A stretch of 64,000 bases of DNA from Ectobacillus polymachus (GTDB lineage: Bacteria > Bacillota > Bacilli > Bacillales > Bacillaceae_G), in NCBI RefSeq assembly GCF_048159605.1, contig NZ_JBLREB010000001.1, positions 1,674,001-1,738,000 of the forward strand, in the 5' to 3' direction. Below the pieces are notes generated by a model. That model was given only the letters and a program-made list of their open reading frames with translations. It was not told where the DNA came from and did not search any database. Position 1 is the first letter of the stretch, and the number at the start of each line of letters is the position of its first letter. Of the stretch, positions 37,283-45,009 are shown piece by piece. The position numbers were made by a program, and so were the translations under genes.

Positions 37283-37371
37283 GCATTCCTCCTATGATGC
37301 AAAAATTCATCAAGTAAACTACTAGCAGTGGAGTGTTTTACACCACTGCTAGTAAATAAATCATTCGACAA

Positions 37372-37599
37372 TTATGCCTTTTGAATCCAATACTTAAACA
37401 TTTCACCGTTATCTTCTTGATGAAGCAATGTATGCCCCGTTGCTTGAACCCAAGCTGGAATATCTTTCTTTGATCCTTTATCCGTTGCATGAATTTCAAG
37501 AATTTGCCCGCTTTCCATTCTATCTATCATTCTTTTCGTTTGAACAACTGGCATTGGACAAGATAGACTTGTAGCATCTAGTATTTTATCACTTTTCAT
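37372..37599 (-). CDS. TusA-like sulfur carrier protein
   Basis: A 75-residue TusA/SirA-domain protein. The active cysteine is in LDATSLSCPMPVVQTKR (about residues 8-24). Such proteins carry sulfur as a cysteine persulfide between rhodaneses, DsrE proteins and downstream acceptors. It lies 23 bases after the persulfide dioxygenase fusion gene. It is clearly related to the TusA half of the two-domain protein at 38833-39393 (shared ATDKGSK..I..W...TGH), so the operon has two TusA modules. Confidence 0.9.
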   Translation of the reverse strand: MKSDKILDATSLSCPMPVVQTKRMIDRMESGQILEIHATDKGSKKDIPAWVQATGHTLLHQEDNGEMFKYWIQKA

Positions 37600-37622
37600 T
37601 ACGATCCCTCAATTCTTAATTT

Positions 37623-38753
37623 TTATGAATGGTGAAGAGCACAGCGGTTTGGTCCAATTTCTAGTTCTTGCTGTTTTTCTGGTGTTGCATCTACATCACC
37701 ACGATTAATCGCTACAATTTCCTCAAAGTTAGGAGGAGTTTCAGAATTTGCATTCTGTACAACTTTTTCAATAAATTCTTCTTTATTTTGATTTTGCATC
37801 ATTTCGTTGCGATTACGAATGCTACCTAATGTATCACCAATGTATCCTTCTCCATTTATTTCACGATCTAGATCTGCGTAATGACTTGGCAGAACAATTA
37901 CATCGTCAGCTATATTTGCTACTTTTTCATAGACGGTATCATACAAATCAGCTGCCCATTCAGCTGCCTTTCCGCCTAAATCTGGACGCCCTAACCCTCC
38001 AACAAAAATAGTATCTCCCGAGAACAGTAGCTTATTGTTTACAAGGAAGGAAACACTACCTGGTGTATGACCTGGTGTTTTGACAGCTAGCACTTCCAAG
38101 CTTACATTTTCAAAACGTATCTTATTAAAATCTTCAAGAGGTAAAAATGTAAATATTGCTCCTTCACTCTTCATTAAATAGTAAGATGCACCAGTTCGTT
38201 TAGCTAATTCTCTACCGCCAGAAATATGATCCGCATGCAAATGAGAATCTACAATATGAGAAATTATTACCCCTTCTTTTTTCGCAATTTCTTCATATTG
38301 TTCTACAAAACGGGAAGCATCTATAACAAGGGATTCTTTACCTGAAATAATCATGTAAGAAAGACAACCTTTACCTACTCTTATAAATTGATATACTTTC
38401 ATATCAGAGTCTTGGTATACCATTGCTTGATACAAATGTTCACTCCATGCTTTCATTCCACCCTGTAAATAAGACACATTTGGTACATTTGCTTCATCAA
38501 GAGCTTCTGCGACAAACTTGGAAGATCCCTCTTTCGCACAAACCACTAAGACATCACGACCTTTAGGCAACTTATCTAGTACAGGATCTACACTATCAAT
38601 TAGATCAAAATATGGTACGTTTATTAACGTAACTTTTTCCCCTTCAATTCTCCAATCATTAAAGTCACTTTCATTGCGGACATCTAAAATGAAAAGCTCT
38701 TCCTTGTTAAGAAGCTTTGTTACGATATCTGCAGAAGTTACTTCTGTTATCAT
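37623..38753 (-). CDS. Rhodanese-persulfide dioxygenase fusion (ETHE1-like MBL)
   Basis: A 376-residue two-domain protein. The N-terminal rhodanese domain (about 1-110) has ILDVRNESDF and the active-loop cysteine in VVCAKEGSSK. The C-terminal metallo-beta-lactamase fold (about 120-340) has SHLHADHISGG, KTPGHTPGSVSF, FSGDTIFVGG and LPSHYAD metal ligands, as in ETHE1-type persulfide dioxygenases that oxidise persulfide to sulfite. The order rhodanese-then-MBL is the reverse of staphylococcal CstB. The start at 38753 has AGGGGG 7 bases upstream; a CstR-type operator overlaps that ribosome site. Confidence 0.88.
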   Translation of the reverse strand: MITEVTSADIVTKLLNKEELFILDVRNESDFNDWRIEGEKVTLINVPYFDLIDSVDPVLDKLPKGRDVLVVCAKEGSSKFVAEALDEANVPNVSYLQGGMKAWSEHLYQAMVYQDSDMKVYQFIRVGKGCLSYMIISGKESLVIDASRFVEQYEEIAKKEGVIISHIVDSHLHADHISGGRELAKRTGASYYLMKSEGAIFTFLPLEDFNKIRFENVSLEVLAVKTPGHTPGSVSFLVNNKLLFSGDTIFVGGLGRPDLGGKAAEWAADLYDTVYEKVANIADDVIVLPSHYADLDREINGEGYIGDTLGSIRNRNEMMQNQNKEEFIEKVVQNANSETPPNFEEIVAINRGDVDATPEKQQELEIGPNRCALHHS

Positions 38754-38757
38754 TCGT

Positions 38758-38773
38758 GTACCCCCTATGGTAT
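38758..38773. promoter_or_regulatory. CsoR/CstR-type operator at the dioxygenase gene
   Basis: GTACC-N6-GGTAT, one mismatch from the ATACC-N6-GGTAT pattern seen upstream of the DsrE gene. It overlaps the Shine-Dalgarno sequence of the gene starting at 38753. Confidence 0.6.
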
Positions 38774-38791
38774 AATATTTATAAAAATTTT

Positions 38792-38820
38792 CCACCAGTT
38801 GTCATGCATACAACTGATGG
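38792..38820 (-). terminator. Hairpin after the TusA-rhodanese gene
   Basis: Stem CCACCAGTTGT/ACAACTGATGG (one mismatch) with a 7-base loop, followed on the minus strand by AAAATTTTT. A weak terminator between the TusA-rhodanese and dioxygenase genes is likely. Confidence 0.55.
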
Positions 38821-38832
38821 TTCTCCTTATTA

Positions 38833-39393
38833 TTATGCGTTCTTCTCAATAGCACCCGTCCATTGAGACATACCAGGCACGACATTCACAACATTTGTAA
38901 AACCATTTTTTGCAAGAAGTTGTGCAGCTAAATCGCTTCGTCTTCCTGTTCGGCAAATGACATATATTTCTTTATCTTTAGGAAGCTCTGTTAGCTTCTC
39001 TTCTAACTCTCCAAATGGTATGAAATACGATCCAGGTATATGGCCAAATGCATATTCAGCATGTTCACGTACATCTAAAATAAAGCAGTCCTCAATTTTA
39101 CTTACTAGTTCCTCATTCGTAATCACATTCGGATATTTTGTTTCTTCTCTTTGATCCTCGGCGCTTGCCTTTCGCAAATAATGTTTTAACACATTGCCTT
39201 CTTCAATCAATCCAATATATTGATGTCCTGTATTCTTTGCCCACGCTACAATATCTGCTTTTGATCCTTTATCTGTAGCTTGAACCTCAACTACTTGCCC
39301 TGGTTGCACGGCGTCAATTGCTTTTTTTGTTTTCACAATTGGCATTGGGCAAGATAATCCCTTCGCATCAACGGTTACATCTGTTTTAACCAT
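38833..39393 (-). CDS. TusA-rhodanese fusion sulfurtransferase
   Basis: A 186-residue protein with an N-terminal TusA domain (DAKGLSCPMPIVKTKK, Cys near 15) and a C-terminal rhodanese domain (about 95-186) with the active loop YVICRTGRRSDLAA. The two cysteines can relay sulfur within one chain. The design resembles the multidomain sulfurtransferase CstA of staphylococcal cst operons, minus its third domain. It has its own upstream region with a CstR-type operator, 115 bases before the start. Confidence 0.88.
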   Translation of the reverse strand: MVKTDVTVDAKGLSCPMPIVKTKKAIDAVQPGQVVEVQATDKGSKADIVAWAKNTGHQYIGLIEEGNVLKHYLRKASAEDQREETKYPNVITNEELVSKIEDCFILDVREHAEYAFGHIPGSYFIPFGELEEKLTELPKDKEIYVICRTGRRSDLAAQLLAKNGFTNVVNVVPGMSQWTGAIEKNA

Positions 39394-39507
39394 GAAATAC
39401 TCTCCCTTATCGTTTCTTCAACTGTTAAAATGTTTTATATTTAAATGATCCATCGTATCTATACATTTGCGAACGCTTTAAGGAAGAATCACTTATAGGA
39501 ACGGTTT

Positions 39508-39548
39508 TTACCTACTAGGGTATATTTTTTTATAAAAAAATATACCCT
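39508..39548. promoter_or_regulatory. CstR-type operator and AT-rich dyad before the TusA-rhodanese gene
   Basis: TTACC-N6-GGTAT (39508-39523) is one mismatch from the operator pattern. It runs into a perfect dyad AGGGTATATTTTTTTATAAAAAAATATACCCT (39517-39548), given here as a whole because it is one symmetrical site: GGGTATA arms around an A/T core. The dyad may be operator, terminator of the upstream methyltransferase gene, or both. Confidence 0.6.
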
Positions 39549-39592
39549 ACTCCTACGATATTATGGATGTCGTTTTAACGAATATAATTACG

Positions 39593-39618
39593 CAAAAAGG
39601 AGTATTCCTTTACGCAAT
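39593..39618 (-). terminator. Possible terminator of the methyltransferase gene
   Basis: Imperfect stem around AAAGGA/TCCTTT with GCG/CGC at its base, 20 bases past the stop on the minus strand; a short T-run lies inside the 3' arm. Weak. Confidence 0.4.
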
Positions 39619-39636
39619 CATATTTTATAGTACGGT

Positions 39637-40206
39637 TTACAAGAACTTTACTAACAAACCATATACAGTATTACTAATTATAAATAACTCTACTGTGTAA
39701 CCATTCTTTTCAAGCTGTTTCTTTAATTGTTGTGAAGGAATGCGTTCTTGCAAAGCTGGACCAAATTCGCTGGAAACCGCTTCCCATTCAAGGATGAGTA
39801 ACGCTCCTTCTTTTTTTACGATTCGCTTAACTTCTAGTAATAGAGATTCTACATCTTCAACTTCATGTGTTACAAAACCAATTAATGCCTTATCACATAC
39901 CCCATTTTGGATAGGAGTTTTAGATATGTCACTTCTTACATACGAAAGATTTGTTATGTCATTCTTCTCCGCATTTTCACGTAAATAGCCTAGCATTTTC
40001 GGTTCGATATCAACTGCATAAACCGTTTCTTCTGTTATTTTTGCAATAGGTATTGTAAAATAACCATTTCCGGCACCTAAGTCAGCTACCTTATCATCTT
40101 TTTGTATGCGTAAAATTTCAATGACTTGTTCAGGAGTAACAACTTCTTTTCTTTTTGGATCGAGTAACTTTTCAGCCTTTTCAGGATTAAAGCGATGTCC
40201 AGCCAT
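39637..40206 (-). CDS. Class I SAM methyltransferase in a persulfide gene set
   Basis: A 189-residue methyltransferase. Motif I is VADLGAGNGYFTIPIA (about 40-55), then YAVDIEPKML and a helical C-terminus. It resembles UbiE/arsenite-type small-molecule methyltransferases but has no obvious arsenic-binding cysteine triad. It sits between the DsrE and TusA-rhodanese genes, with an operator-like sequence before it. S-methylation of sulfide or a small thiol is therefore an attractive guess but unproven. Confidence 0.75.
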   Translation of the reverse strand: MAGHRFNPEKAEKLLDPKRKEVVTPEQVIEILRIQKDDKVADLGAGNGYFTIPIAKITEETVYAVDIEPKMLGYLRENAEKNDITNLSYVRSDISKTPIQNGVCDKALIGFVTHEVEDVESLLLEVKRIVKKEGALLILEWEAVSSEFGPALQERIPSQQLKKQLEKNGYTVELFIISNTVYGLLVKFL

Positions 40207-40238
40207 CTACTATCCATTCTCCTTTCAAAATTTTAGAA

Positions 40239-40258
40239 ATACCCTTTTGCATAGGTAT
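40239..40258. promoter_or_regulatory. Operator-like half-sites before the methyltransferase gene
   Basis: ATACC and GGTAT separated by 10 rather than 6 bases. It may be a degenerate CstR-type site or chance. Confidence 0.3.
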
Positions 40259-40275
40259 CTTCCACCGTCGAAAAA

Positions 40276-40665
40276 TTAGAATGTTAATGAAACATCTGCA
40301 TCTTTAGCAAAACTTAAAAATGTAACGGCTCCGCCTACTTCTGTACCATCTACAAACTCTTCTTGTACTAGTCCCATAACATCCATTGTCATTTGGCATG
40401 CAATAAATGTAACCCCTAATTCTTGCGCCATTTGAACAAGTTCTGCAATGGCAGGTACATTAGCCTTTTGGAATCCTTCTTGCATGTTTTCTTTTCCTGC
40501 CGGTGCTTGTAAATGGTTAAGCCCTTCTTTATGGATAAGTTGCAATCCTTCAAATGTAAAGAAGATTTTCACCTCAGCGTCTGTTGCTGCTGCAGCTGTT
40601 GCAATATTAAAAACTTTATACGCATCAAACAGTCCGCCATTCGCTGCAATAATTGCTACTTTCAT
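40276..40665 (-). CDS. DsrE/DsrF/DrsH-like sulfur-transfer protein
   Basis: A 129-residue DsrE-family protein starting MKVAIIAANGGLFDAYKVFN. The conserved cysteine is in VTFIACQMTMDVMG (about 96). Such DsrE2-like proteins exchange persulfide sulfur with TusA partners, two of which are encoded nearby. The start at 40665 has GGGGG 7 bases upstream; an open frame continues further upstream without a ribosome site. First gene of the persulfide set, behind two operator copies. Confidence 0.85.
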   Translation of the reverse strand: MKVAIIAANGGLFDAYKVFNIATAAAATDAEVKIFFTFEGLQLIHKEGLNHLQAPAGKENMQEGFQKANVPAIAELVQMAQELGVTFIACQMTMDVMGLVQEEFVDGTEVGGAVTFLSFAKDADVSLTF

Positions 40666-40742
40666 CAAAATACCCCCATTTTTCATATCGTTTTTCATTT
40701 GTATAAAAGTACTTTGTAAAAAGAACATATAGGTATTATTCA

Positions 40743-40758
40743 ATACCTGTCTGGGTAT
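40743..40758. promoter_or_regulatory. CsoR/CstR-type operator 1 upstream of the DsrE gene
   Basis: ATACC-N6-GGTAT exact, 78 bases upstream of the DsrE start. Confidence 0.65.
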
Positions 40759-40773
40759 AAACAAAAGCGTTAT

Positions 40774-40789
40774 ATACCCTAGTAGGTAT
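40774..40789. promoter_or_regulatory. CsoR/CstR-type operator 2 upstream of the DsrE gene
   Basis: ATACC-CTAGTA-GGTAT, an exact second copy within a longer dyad TATACC...GGTATA, 31 bases centre to centre from operator 1. Confidence 0.65.
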
Positions 40790-40907
40790 AATACTCTAAT
40801 ATTTACTATAAAGCAACACCTTATAGTGTAAATTCGCTCGTTTTTTATTCATAAAGTAAAACTTCCCTCGGTGGGAGCTTTACTGCCCTTATATAGCTGG
40901 ATAAAAC

Positions 40908-40929
40908 AAAAAACCATCACAAATGATGG
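40908..40929 (-). terminator. Terminator overlapping the deacetylase stop codon
   Basis: Stem CCATCA/TGATGG (40914-40929, 4-base loop) followed on the minus strand by six T (40908-40913). The TGA stop of the deacetylase lies inside the stem. Confidence 0.8.
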
Positions 40930-41663
40930 CTTTTTGTTTCACTATATGAAACTGTTTTCTCAGAAAAAAGCTGGCCCATCTTTACTAATGTATGGCCATT
41001 TTTCAATACTTCCTGAAGCACTTCTTCTAACGATTGCAGCATAAATTCCGGTGCATTTGGCTCGGCACCCCACGTATCGCCGCTATCATGTAAGACAATA
41101 ACATCTCCATCGTGTATAGAACGTAGCAGCTTTTGTTTAATTCTTTCACTGCCGCCTTTTGTTCGCCAATCCCCCACGATAATCGACCATATTACCATTC
41201 GAAAGTTTCTATGGATAAAGAAGTCAAGTCCATTTATTAGCCCCCAAGGTGGACGATAAAAAACGGGACGTGTTCCCGTAATCTGTTCAACATAGGATGC
41301 TGTACTCTCTAAATGTTTCTTCAACTTCCAAGGAGATAACAGTAAATTCGAGACATGAACATAGTTATGGATACCTATTTCATGACCCTCATCATGTATT
41401 TGCTTAAGTATATCTGGATACCTCTCGGCCTTCTCTCCTACAACAAAAAAAGTTGCTTTCACTCCATACTTCTTCAACAAGGCAAGAAGCTGAGGTGTAT
41501 AAATAGGGTTCGGACCATCATCAAATGTAAAGGCAATTTCATTACGAACCCTGCTTTTTAAAATCACGCCAAACCCTAATCGTGCAATAATATTAGGAAT
41601 AATTGCATATAAAAGGGCAAAGAGTAGTAGGAAGTAAAATAATATAATCCACATTTCATTCAT
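40917..41663 (-). CDS. Membrane-anchored NodB polysaccharide deacetylase
   Basis: A 248-residue protein with an N-terminal membrane segment (about 5-24) and a NodB domain. Motif 1 is AFTFDDGPNPIYTP (catalytic Asp plus metal Asp), motif 2 HEIGIHNYVH, motif 3 FYRPPWG, and VLHDSGDTW near the end. It should remove acetyl groups from an extracellular polymer or lipid-linked sugar. It is last in the dedA operon, just after a glycosyltransferase gene (74-base gap), which suggests the deacetylase acts on the product of that enzyme. Confidence 0.88.
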   Translation of the reverse strand: MNEMWIILFYFLLLFALLYAIIPNIIARLGFGVILKSRVRNEIAFTFDDGPNPIYTPQLLALLKKYGVKATFFVVGEKAERYPDILKQIHDEGHEIGIHNYVHVSNLLLSPWKLKKHLESTASYVEQITGTRPVFYRPPWGLINGLDFFIHRNFRMVIWSIIVGDWRTKGGSERIKQKLLRSIHDGDVIVLHDSGDTWGAEPNAPEFMLQSLEEVLQEVLKNGHTLVKMGQLFSEKTVSYSETKSHHL

Positions 41664-41737
41664 CTCCGTATTAAAATACCTGTCTCTCTATCTAAAAAAA
41701 ATAATATATAATAGCAAAAAAGATAGTATAAGTTCAG

Positions 41738-42892
41738 TTAAACAAGTGTTGGCATAAGATTTCTTACATGTTGACTTATTTGTAAGATGACAAATAGAGC
41801 GTCAAGCGAGGATTGCTTTCGCTTGCATATTTCTACATTTCTCTTCAATGACAAATAAGAGAGTGGATTACTTATAAGTTCTTCTAACATTACTTGTAAA
41901 TCTTTAATTGTTTTTGCTTGTATAGCAACCCCTGCTTGTTTAAGAAAATCTGCATTATCCTGCTCCTGTCCTGGCAATGCATGATGAATAAGCATTGGTA
42001 GCCCCATTGCCATCGCCTCAGAAATAGTAACTCCGCCAGGCTTCGTCACAATAAGGTCGGAAATTGCCATAAGTTCATGAACATATTCAATATATCCTGT
42101 TACGAAAATATGATGCTGGCTGTCCTTTAATTCTTCTTCTGCAATTCCTTTTAGCTTTTCATTATGTCCACATACGATTAAAATTTGGAGCTTCTGCGGA
42201 AATGTCGCCAGCATATGAAAGAGTGACGTAGCATTCCCTATTAGACCATACCCGCCACCCATGATAAGGATAGTAGGAATGAAAGGATCTAATCCGTATT
42301 TTTCCAATAGCATAGAATGAGAATAACTGTTAGCAAATTCTGGTCTTATCGGTATGCCTGTATCTGCTATTTTATCTTTTGCTACTCCTCGCTTTTGCAG
42401 GGCTTCTCGTACCTCTTGGGATCCTACGATATACTGATCCGTGTTAGGATGTATCCAATAGCCGTGGTCCGTATAATCCGTAATAACTGTTACCGAGGGA
42501 ACTTTACAAAGTCCGTGCTCCTTTAGCTTTGAAATAATATAAGCTGTATATGGAAAGGTACTAACAACAACGGTTGGCTGTATCTCTTCGAGAAGTCTTT
42601 GCATACGTTGAAGCTCTTCAGACAGAAAGTGTAATTTCAGCGTTGGAGAGTTACTTTGACGTGTTTTTCGAAACAAATATCCAAAAATACTTGGAAAGGC
42701 CTTTATTCCTTTCATATACATATAATGGCCGATCGGATATAGAAATGGATGTGCCCACGCCATAAAATCAAAGACAATAGTCTCAACACCTTGTCTATGT
42801 AGCCTGGCGACTTCAGAGATTGCACGGGCAGCTTGCTGATGTCCTTCTCCAAAGGTGCTAGAAAAAATAAGAATTTTATCTTTTCCTGCCAT
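41738..42892 (-). CDS. MGDG synthase/UgtP-like glycosyltransferase
   Basis: A 384-residue family 28-type glycosyltransferase. The N-terminal ILIFSSTFGEGHQQAA is the MGDG-synthase motif of diacylglycerol glycosyltransferases. The C-terminal nucleotide-sugar site has ILIMGGGYGL and DLIVTKPGGVTISEAMAMG, as in UgtP and MurG. It probably adds a sugar from UDP-sugar to a lipid on the inner membrane face. The start at 42892 has AGGTG 6 bases upstream. It is 13 bases after the VTT gene. Confidence 0.87.
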   Translation of the reverse strand: MAGKDKILIFSSTFGEGHQQAARAISEVARLHRQGVETIVFDFMAWAHPFLYPIGHYMYMKGIKAFPSIFGYLFRKTRQSNSPTLKLHFLSEELQRMQRLLEEIQPTVVVSTFPYTAYIISKLKEHGLCKVPSVTVITDYTDHGYWIHPNTDQYIVGSQEVREALQKRGVAKDKIADTGIPIRPEFANSYSHSMLLEKYGLDPFIPTILIMGGGYGLIGNATSLFHMLATFPQKLQILIVCGHNEKLKGIAEEELKDSQHHIFVTGYIEYVHELMAISDLIVTKPGGVTISEAMAMGLPMLIHHALPGQEQDNADFLKQAGVAIQAKTIKDLQVMLEELISNPLSYLSLKRNVEICKRKQSSLDALFVILQISQHVRNLMPTLV

Positions 42893-42905
42893 AGTTGTCA
42901 CCTGC

Positions 42906-43550
42906 TCATCTTATAGTTTTGCTCTTTTTTATTTCATTTATTTCATTTTTAAAAATCAGAAAGTAGTGACTTGCTCCTATAATTATATTATAAGTAGCAT
43001 AAATTATAATGGCTATCCAGCTATGTTGTGTAAAAATTGAACCTGCAAAATTAACAAGTACAATATTAGGAATTTTCCCTAAGGAAGATGCAAAGAAAAA
43101 TGTAAATAACCCAACATCACTTAATGCCCAGATAATATTTACAGCTGCAGCAGGAATAAAAGTTATCATTCTACTTAAGCATACTGCAAGAAACGGCTTA
43201 TTTAGCATCATCATTTCATATTTTTTTACTGTTTCATACTTCAATACGTAGGACCTAGCAATGTTGCGAAATCCATAACGTACGAGTAAGAAAAAAACGG
43301 TTGTACCTAGCATTGCCCCTGCTAAAGAAATGAGGGCTCCTTGCCAAACACCAAATACAGCCCCAATTACCCCACCAGAAATAGGAAATGGTATTATGGG
43401 GAAAAATGCCCCCATCGCAACCACTAGCATGCTAATCATAACAGAAAAAAAACCGCCTGCTTTAATCCAATCTAATAATTGGGTACGATTTATGTACCCA
43501 ATTATTAGAATTGTAGCTATGAAAAGAATACTAAGTAATCTTTTTTTCAT
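42906..43550 (-). CDS. TVP38/TMEM64 (VTT domain) membrane protein
   Basis: A 214-residue protein with about five hydrophobic segments and the VTT/SNARE-associated domain pattern (FPIIPFPISGGVIGAVFGVWQG; later ITFIPAAAVNIIWALS, ending in FAGSIF). These proteins and the related DedA family have been linked to lipid scrambling or undecaprenyl-phosphate recycling. It lies between a PAP2 phosphatase and a lipid glycosyltransferase, which suits transbilayer movement of a lipid carrier. Confidence 0.87.
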   Translation of the reverse strand: MKKRLLSILFIATILIIGYINRTQLLDWIKAGGFFSVMISMLVVAMGAFFPIIPFPISGGVIGAVFGVWQGALISLAGAMLGTTVFFLLVRYGFRNIARSYVLKYETVKKYEMMMLNKPFLAVCLSRMITFIPAAAVNIIWALSDVGLFTFFFASSLGKIPNIVLVNFAGSIFTQHSWIAIIIYATYNIIIGASHYFLIFKNEINEIKKSKTIR

Positions 43551-43585
43551 GAAATACTCCTTAGTCGTAAAGCTACGAGATCAAA

Positions 43586-44200
43586 TTACCCATTACGACG
43601 CGTTACATGATAATACTTCGAAAGAACCGGAATGGCAATGGTAATTTTTTTGAATATACGAAAGACAAACTGTGCAAGAGGTTCTACCATTTTTTCATTT
43701 GAAACCACGATAAAGCTTGTCATGAAGGAAAGAAACGCTCCTCCAATAACATCTAACGGATAATGTACGCCTATATATATTCTTGATATTCCAACAAGAA
43801 TTGCCCAAGTTAACACAAGATTCTTTAAGGAATCATTGCGAAGCAATAGTGTAAAAGCAATTGCAAACACAAGCACAGAATGATCACTTACAAATGAAGA
43901 GTCTGCACCATGTGCAACTAATTGATGAACTTGATGCGTAACAAATGGACGTGGATGGTAATATACGCTGTGAATAATCGCATTTATCGCAAGAGCAAAC
44001 ACAGTAGATAGAACTACGTAAATAACTGTATATTGTTTTTTTAATGCTGCATGATCTACCTTACGATTGTTAAACCAAAGAGCCAATAAAATAATTATGG
44101 CAATATATGGTGTGCTTTTTGTTGCAAATACCATTATTTTATCTAAAATAGCAGATTGCCCTGCCAAATTGTTAATTAGTTGAAATACTTCATAATTCAT
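43586..44200 (-). CDS. PAP2 phosphatase, BcrC-like undecaprenyl pyrophosphatase
   Basis: A 204-residue PAP2-family membrane protein. The phosphatase motifs are YYHPRPF (motif 1 end), SFVSDHSVLVFA (motif 2) and SRIYIGVHYPLDV (motif 3). The sequence pattern and length suit BcrC-type undecaprenyl-pyrophosphate phosphatases, which recycle the cell-wall lipid carrier and give bacitracin resistance. The start at 44200 has AAGGAG 8 bases upstream. In operon with DedA (36-base gap). Confidence 0.88.
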   Translation of the reverse strand: MNYEVFQLINNLAGQSAILDKIMVFATKSTPYIAIIILLALWFNNRKVDHAALKKQYTVIYVVLSTVFALAINAIIHSVYYHPRPFVTHQVHQLVAHGADSSFVSDHSVLVFAIAFTLLLRNDSLKNLVLTWAILVGISRIYIGVHYPLDVIGGAFLSFMTSFIVVSNEKMVEPLAQFVFRIFKKITIAIPVLSKYYHVTRRNG

Positions 44201-44236
44201 TTGACTATCTCCTTCTGTTCCTCCAAGATGCAAAAA

Positions 44237-44842
44237 TTAAGCACGAGCTTTTGCTTTTCTACCTTTTTGAAATTTCACAAACAGGTAGACGATTATAGCT
44301 AAGATGGCTACAATCATGATTGACTGTTCATAAGGCTTAGCAATCTCTTTGACATGCTCCCAATTTGATGACAATACTTCTCCAAAATAAATAAACATAA
44401 TAGACCATGGAATGACAGCAAGCGTAGTGTAAACCGTAAACTTCGTAAATGACATTCGTGAAATACCTGCTGGAATACTAATAGCATGGCGTACAACTGG
44501 AATAAATCTTACTGTAAATATGACCCCAACTCCATACTTGTTAAACCATCGTTCAGCCATATCGATTTGTTTTTCACGAATAAGCAAAAATTTTCCGTAT
44601 TTAAGTAAAAACGGTCTACCACCATATTTACCGATCCAATATAAAAATAATTGAGCTAGTACACCGCCGAAAACCCCTGCTATAAGAGTACCGATGAAAC
44701 TAACTTTACCCATAGTAATAAGGAAACCAGCATAGGCAAGTACAATCTCACTCGGGATAATTTCTATCATTAATCCAAATGCAATACCAGCATATCCAAA
44801 ATTCATTAATGTAAGTAAAACACTGTGAACAAAACTACTCAT
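44237..44842 (-). CDS. DedA family membrane protein
   Basis: A 201-residue DedA protein, MSSFVHSVLLTLMNFGYAGI at the start, with IEIIPSEIVLAYAGFL, GKYGGRPFLLKYG and VRFIPVVRHAISIPAGISRM. DedA proteins are implicated in undecaprenyl-phosphate or phospholipid flipping and in proton-motive-force homeostasis. First gene of a five-gene operon. The ATG at 44842 is 12 bases from AGGAGG, a bit long; an ATT one codon earlier is possible. An ECF-type promoter lies 38 bases upstream. Confidence 0.88.
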   Translation of the reverse strand: MSSFVHSVLLTLMNFGYAGIAFGLMIEIIPSEIVLAYAGFLITMGKVSFIGTLIAGVFGGVLAQLFLYWIGKYGGRPFLLKYGKFLLIREKQIDMAERWFNKYGVGVIFTVRFIPVVRHAISIPAGISRMSFTKFTVYTTLAVIPWSIMFIYFGEVLSSNWEHVKEIAKPYEQSIMIVAILAIIVYLFVKFQKGRKAKARA

Positions 44843-44879
44843 AATCGTAAATTGCCTCCTTTTATTATTCATGTTAATG

Positions 44880-44905
44880 GACGAAGGCAATACGAAAAAA
44901 GTTCA
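44880..44905 (-). promoter_or_regulatory. ECF-type promoter of the dedA operon
   Basis: On the minus strand TGAAC (44901-44905), 17 bases, CGTC (44880-44883). This has the same elements and spacing as the sequence before the sigma gene at 46909-46934 and fits the ECF pattern TGAAC...CGTC. Confidence 0.65.
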
Positions 44906-45009
44906 AATGAAATAAAAAATTTTTTTGCTACTATTTATTTCGTTTATTTTATAACAATACATAGCATACAAAAGGATACTCTAGAAACATCAGAAATAAA
45001 AGATACGAA

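Noticed and set aside
36503..40789. A CsoR/CstR repressor gene inside the persulfide set
   Set aside because: All frames between 36403 and 40917 were considered; none shows the small four-helix CsoR pattern.
42901..42903. GTG start three codons before the chosen start of the glycosyltransferase gene
   Set aside because: The AGGTG ribosome site overlaps this GTG and is correctly spaced for the ATG at 42892.
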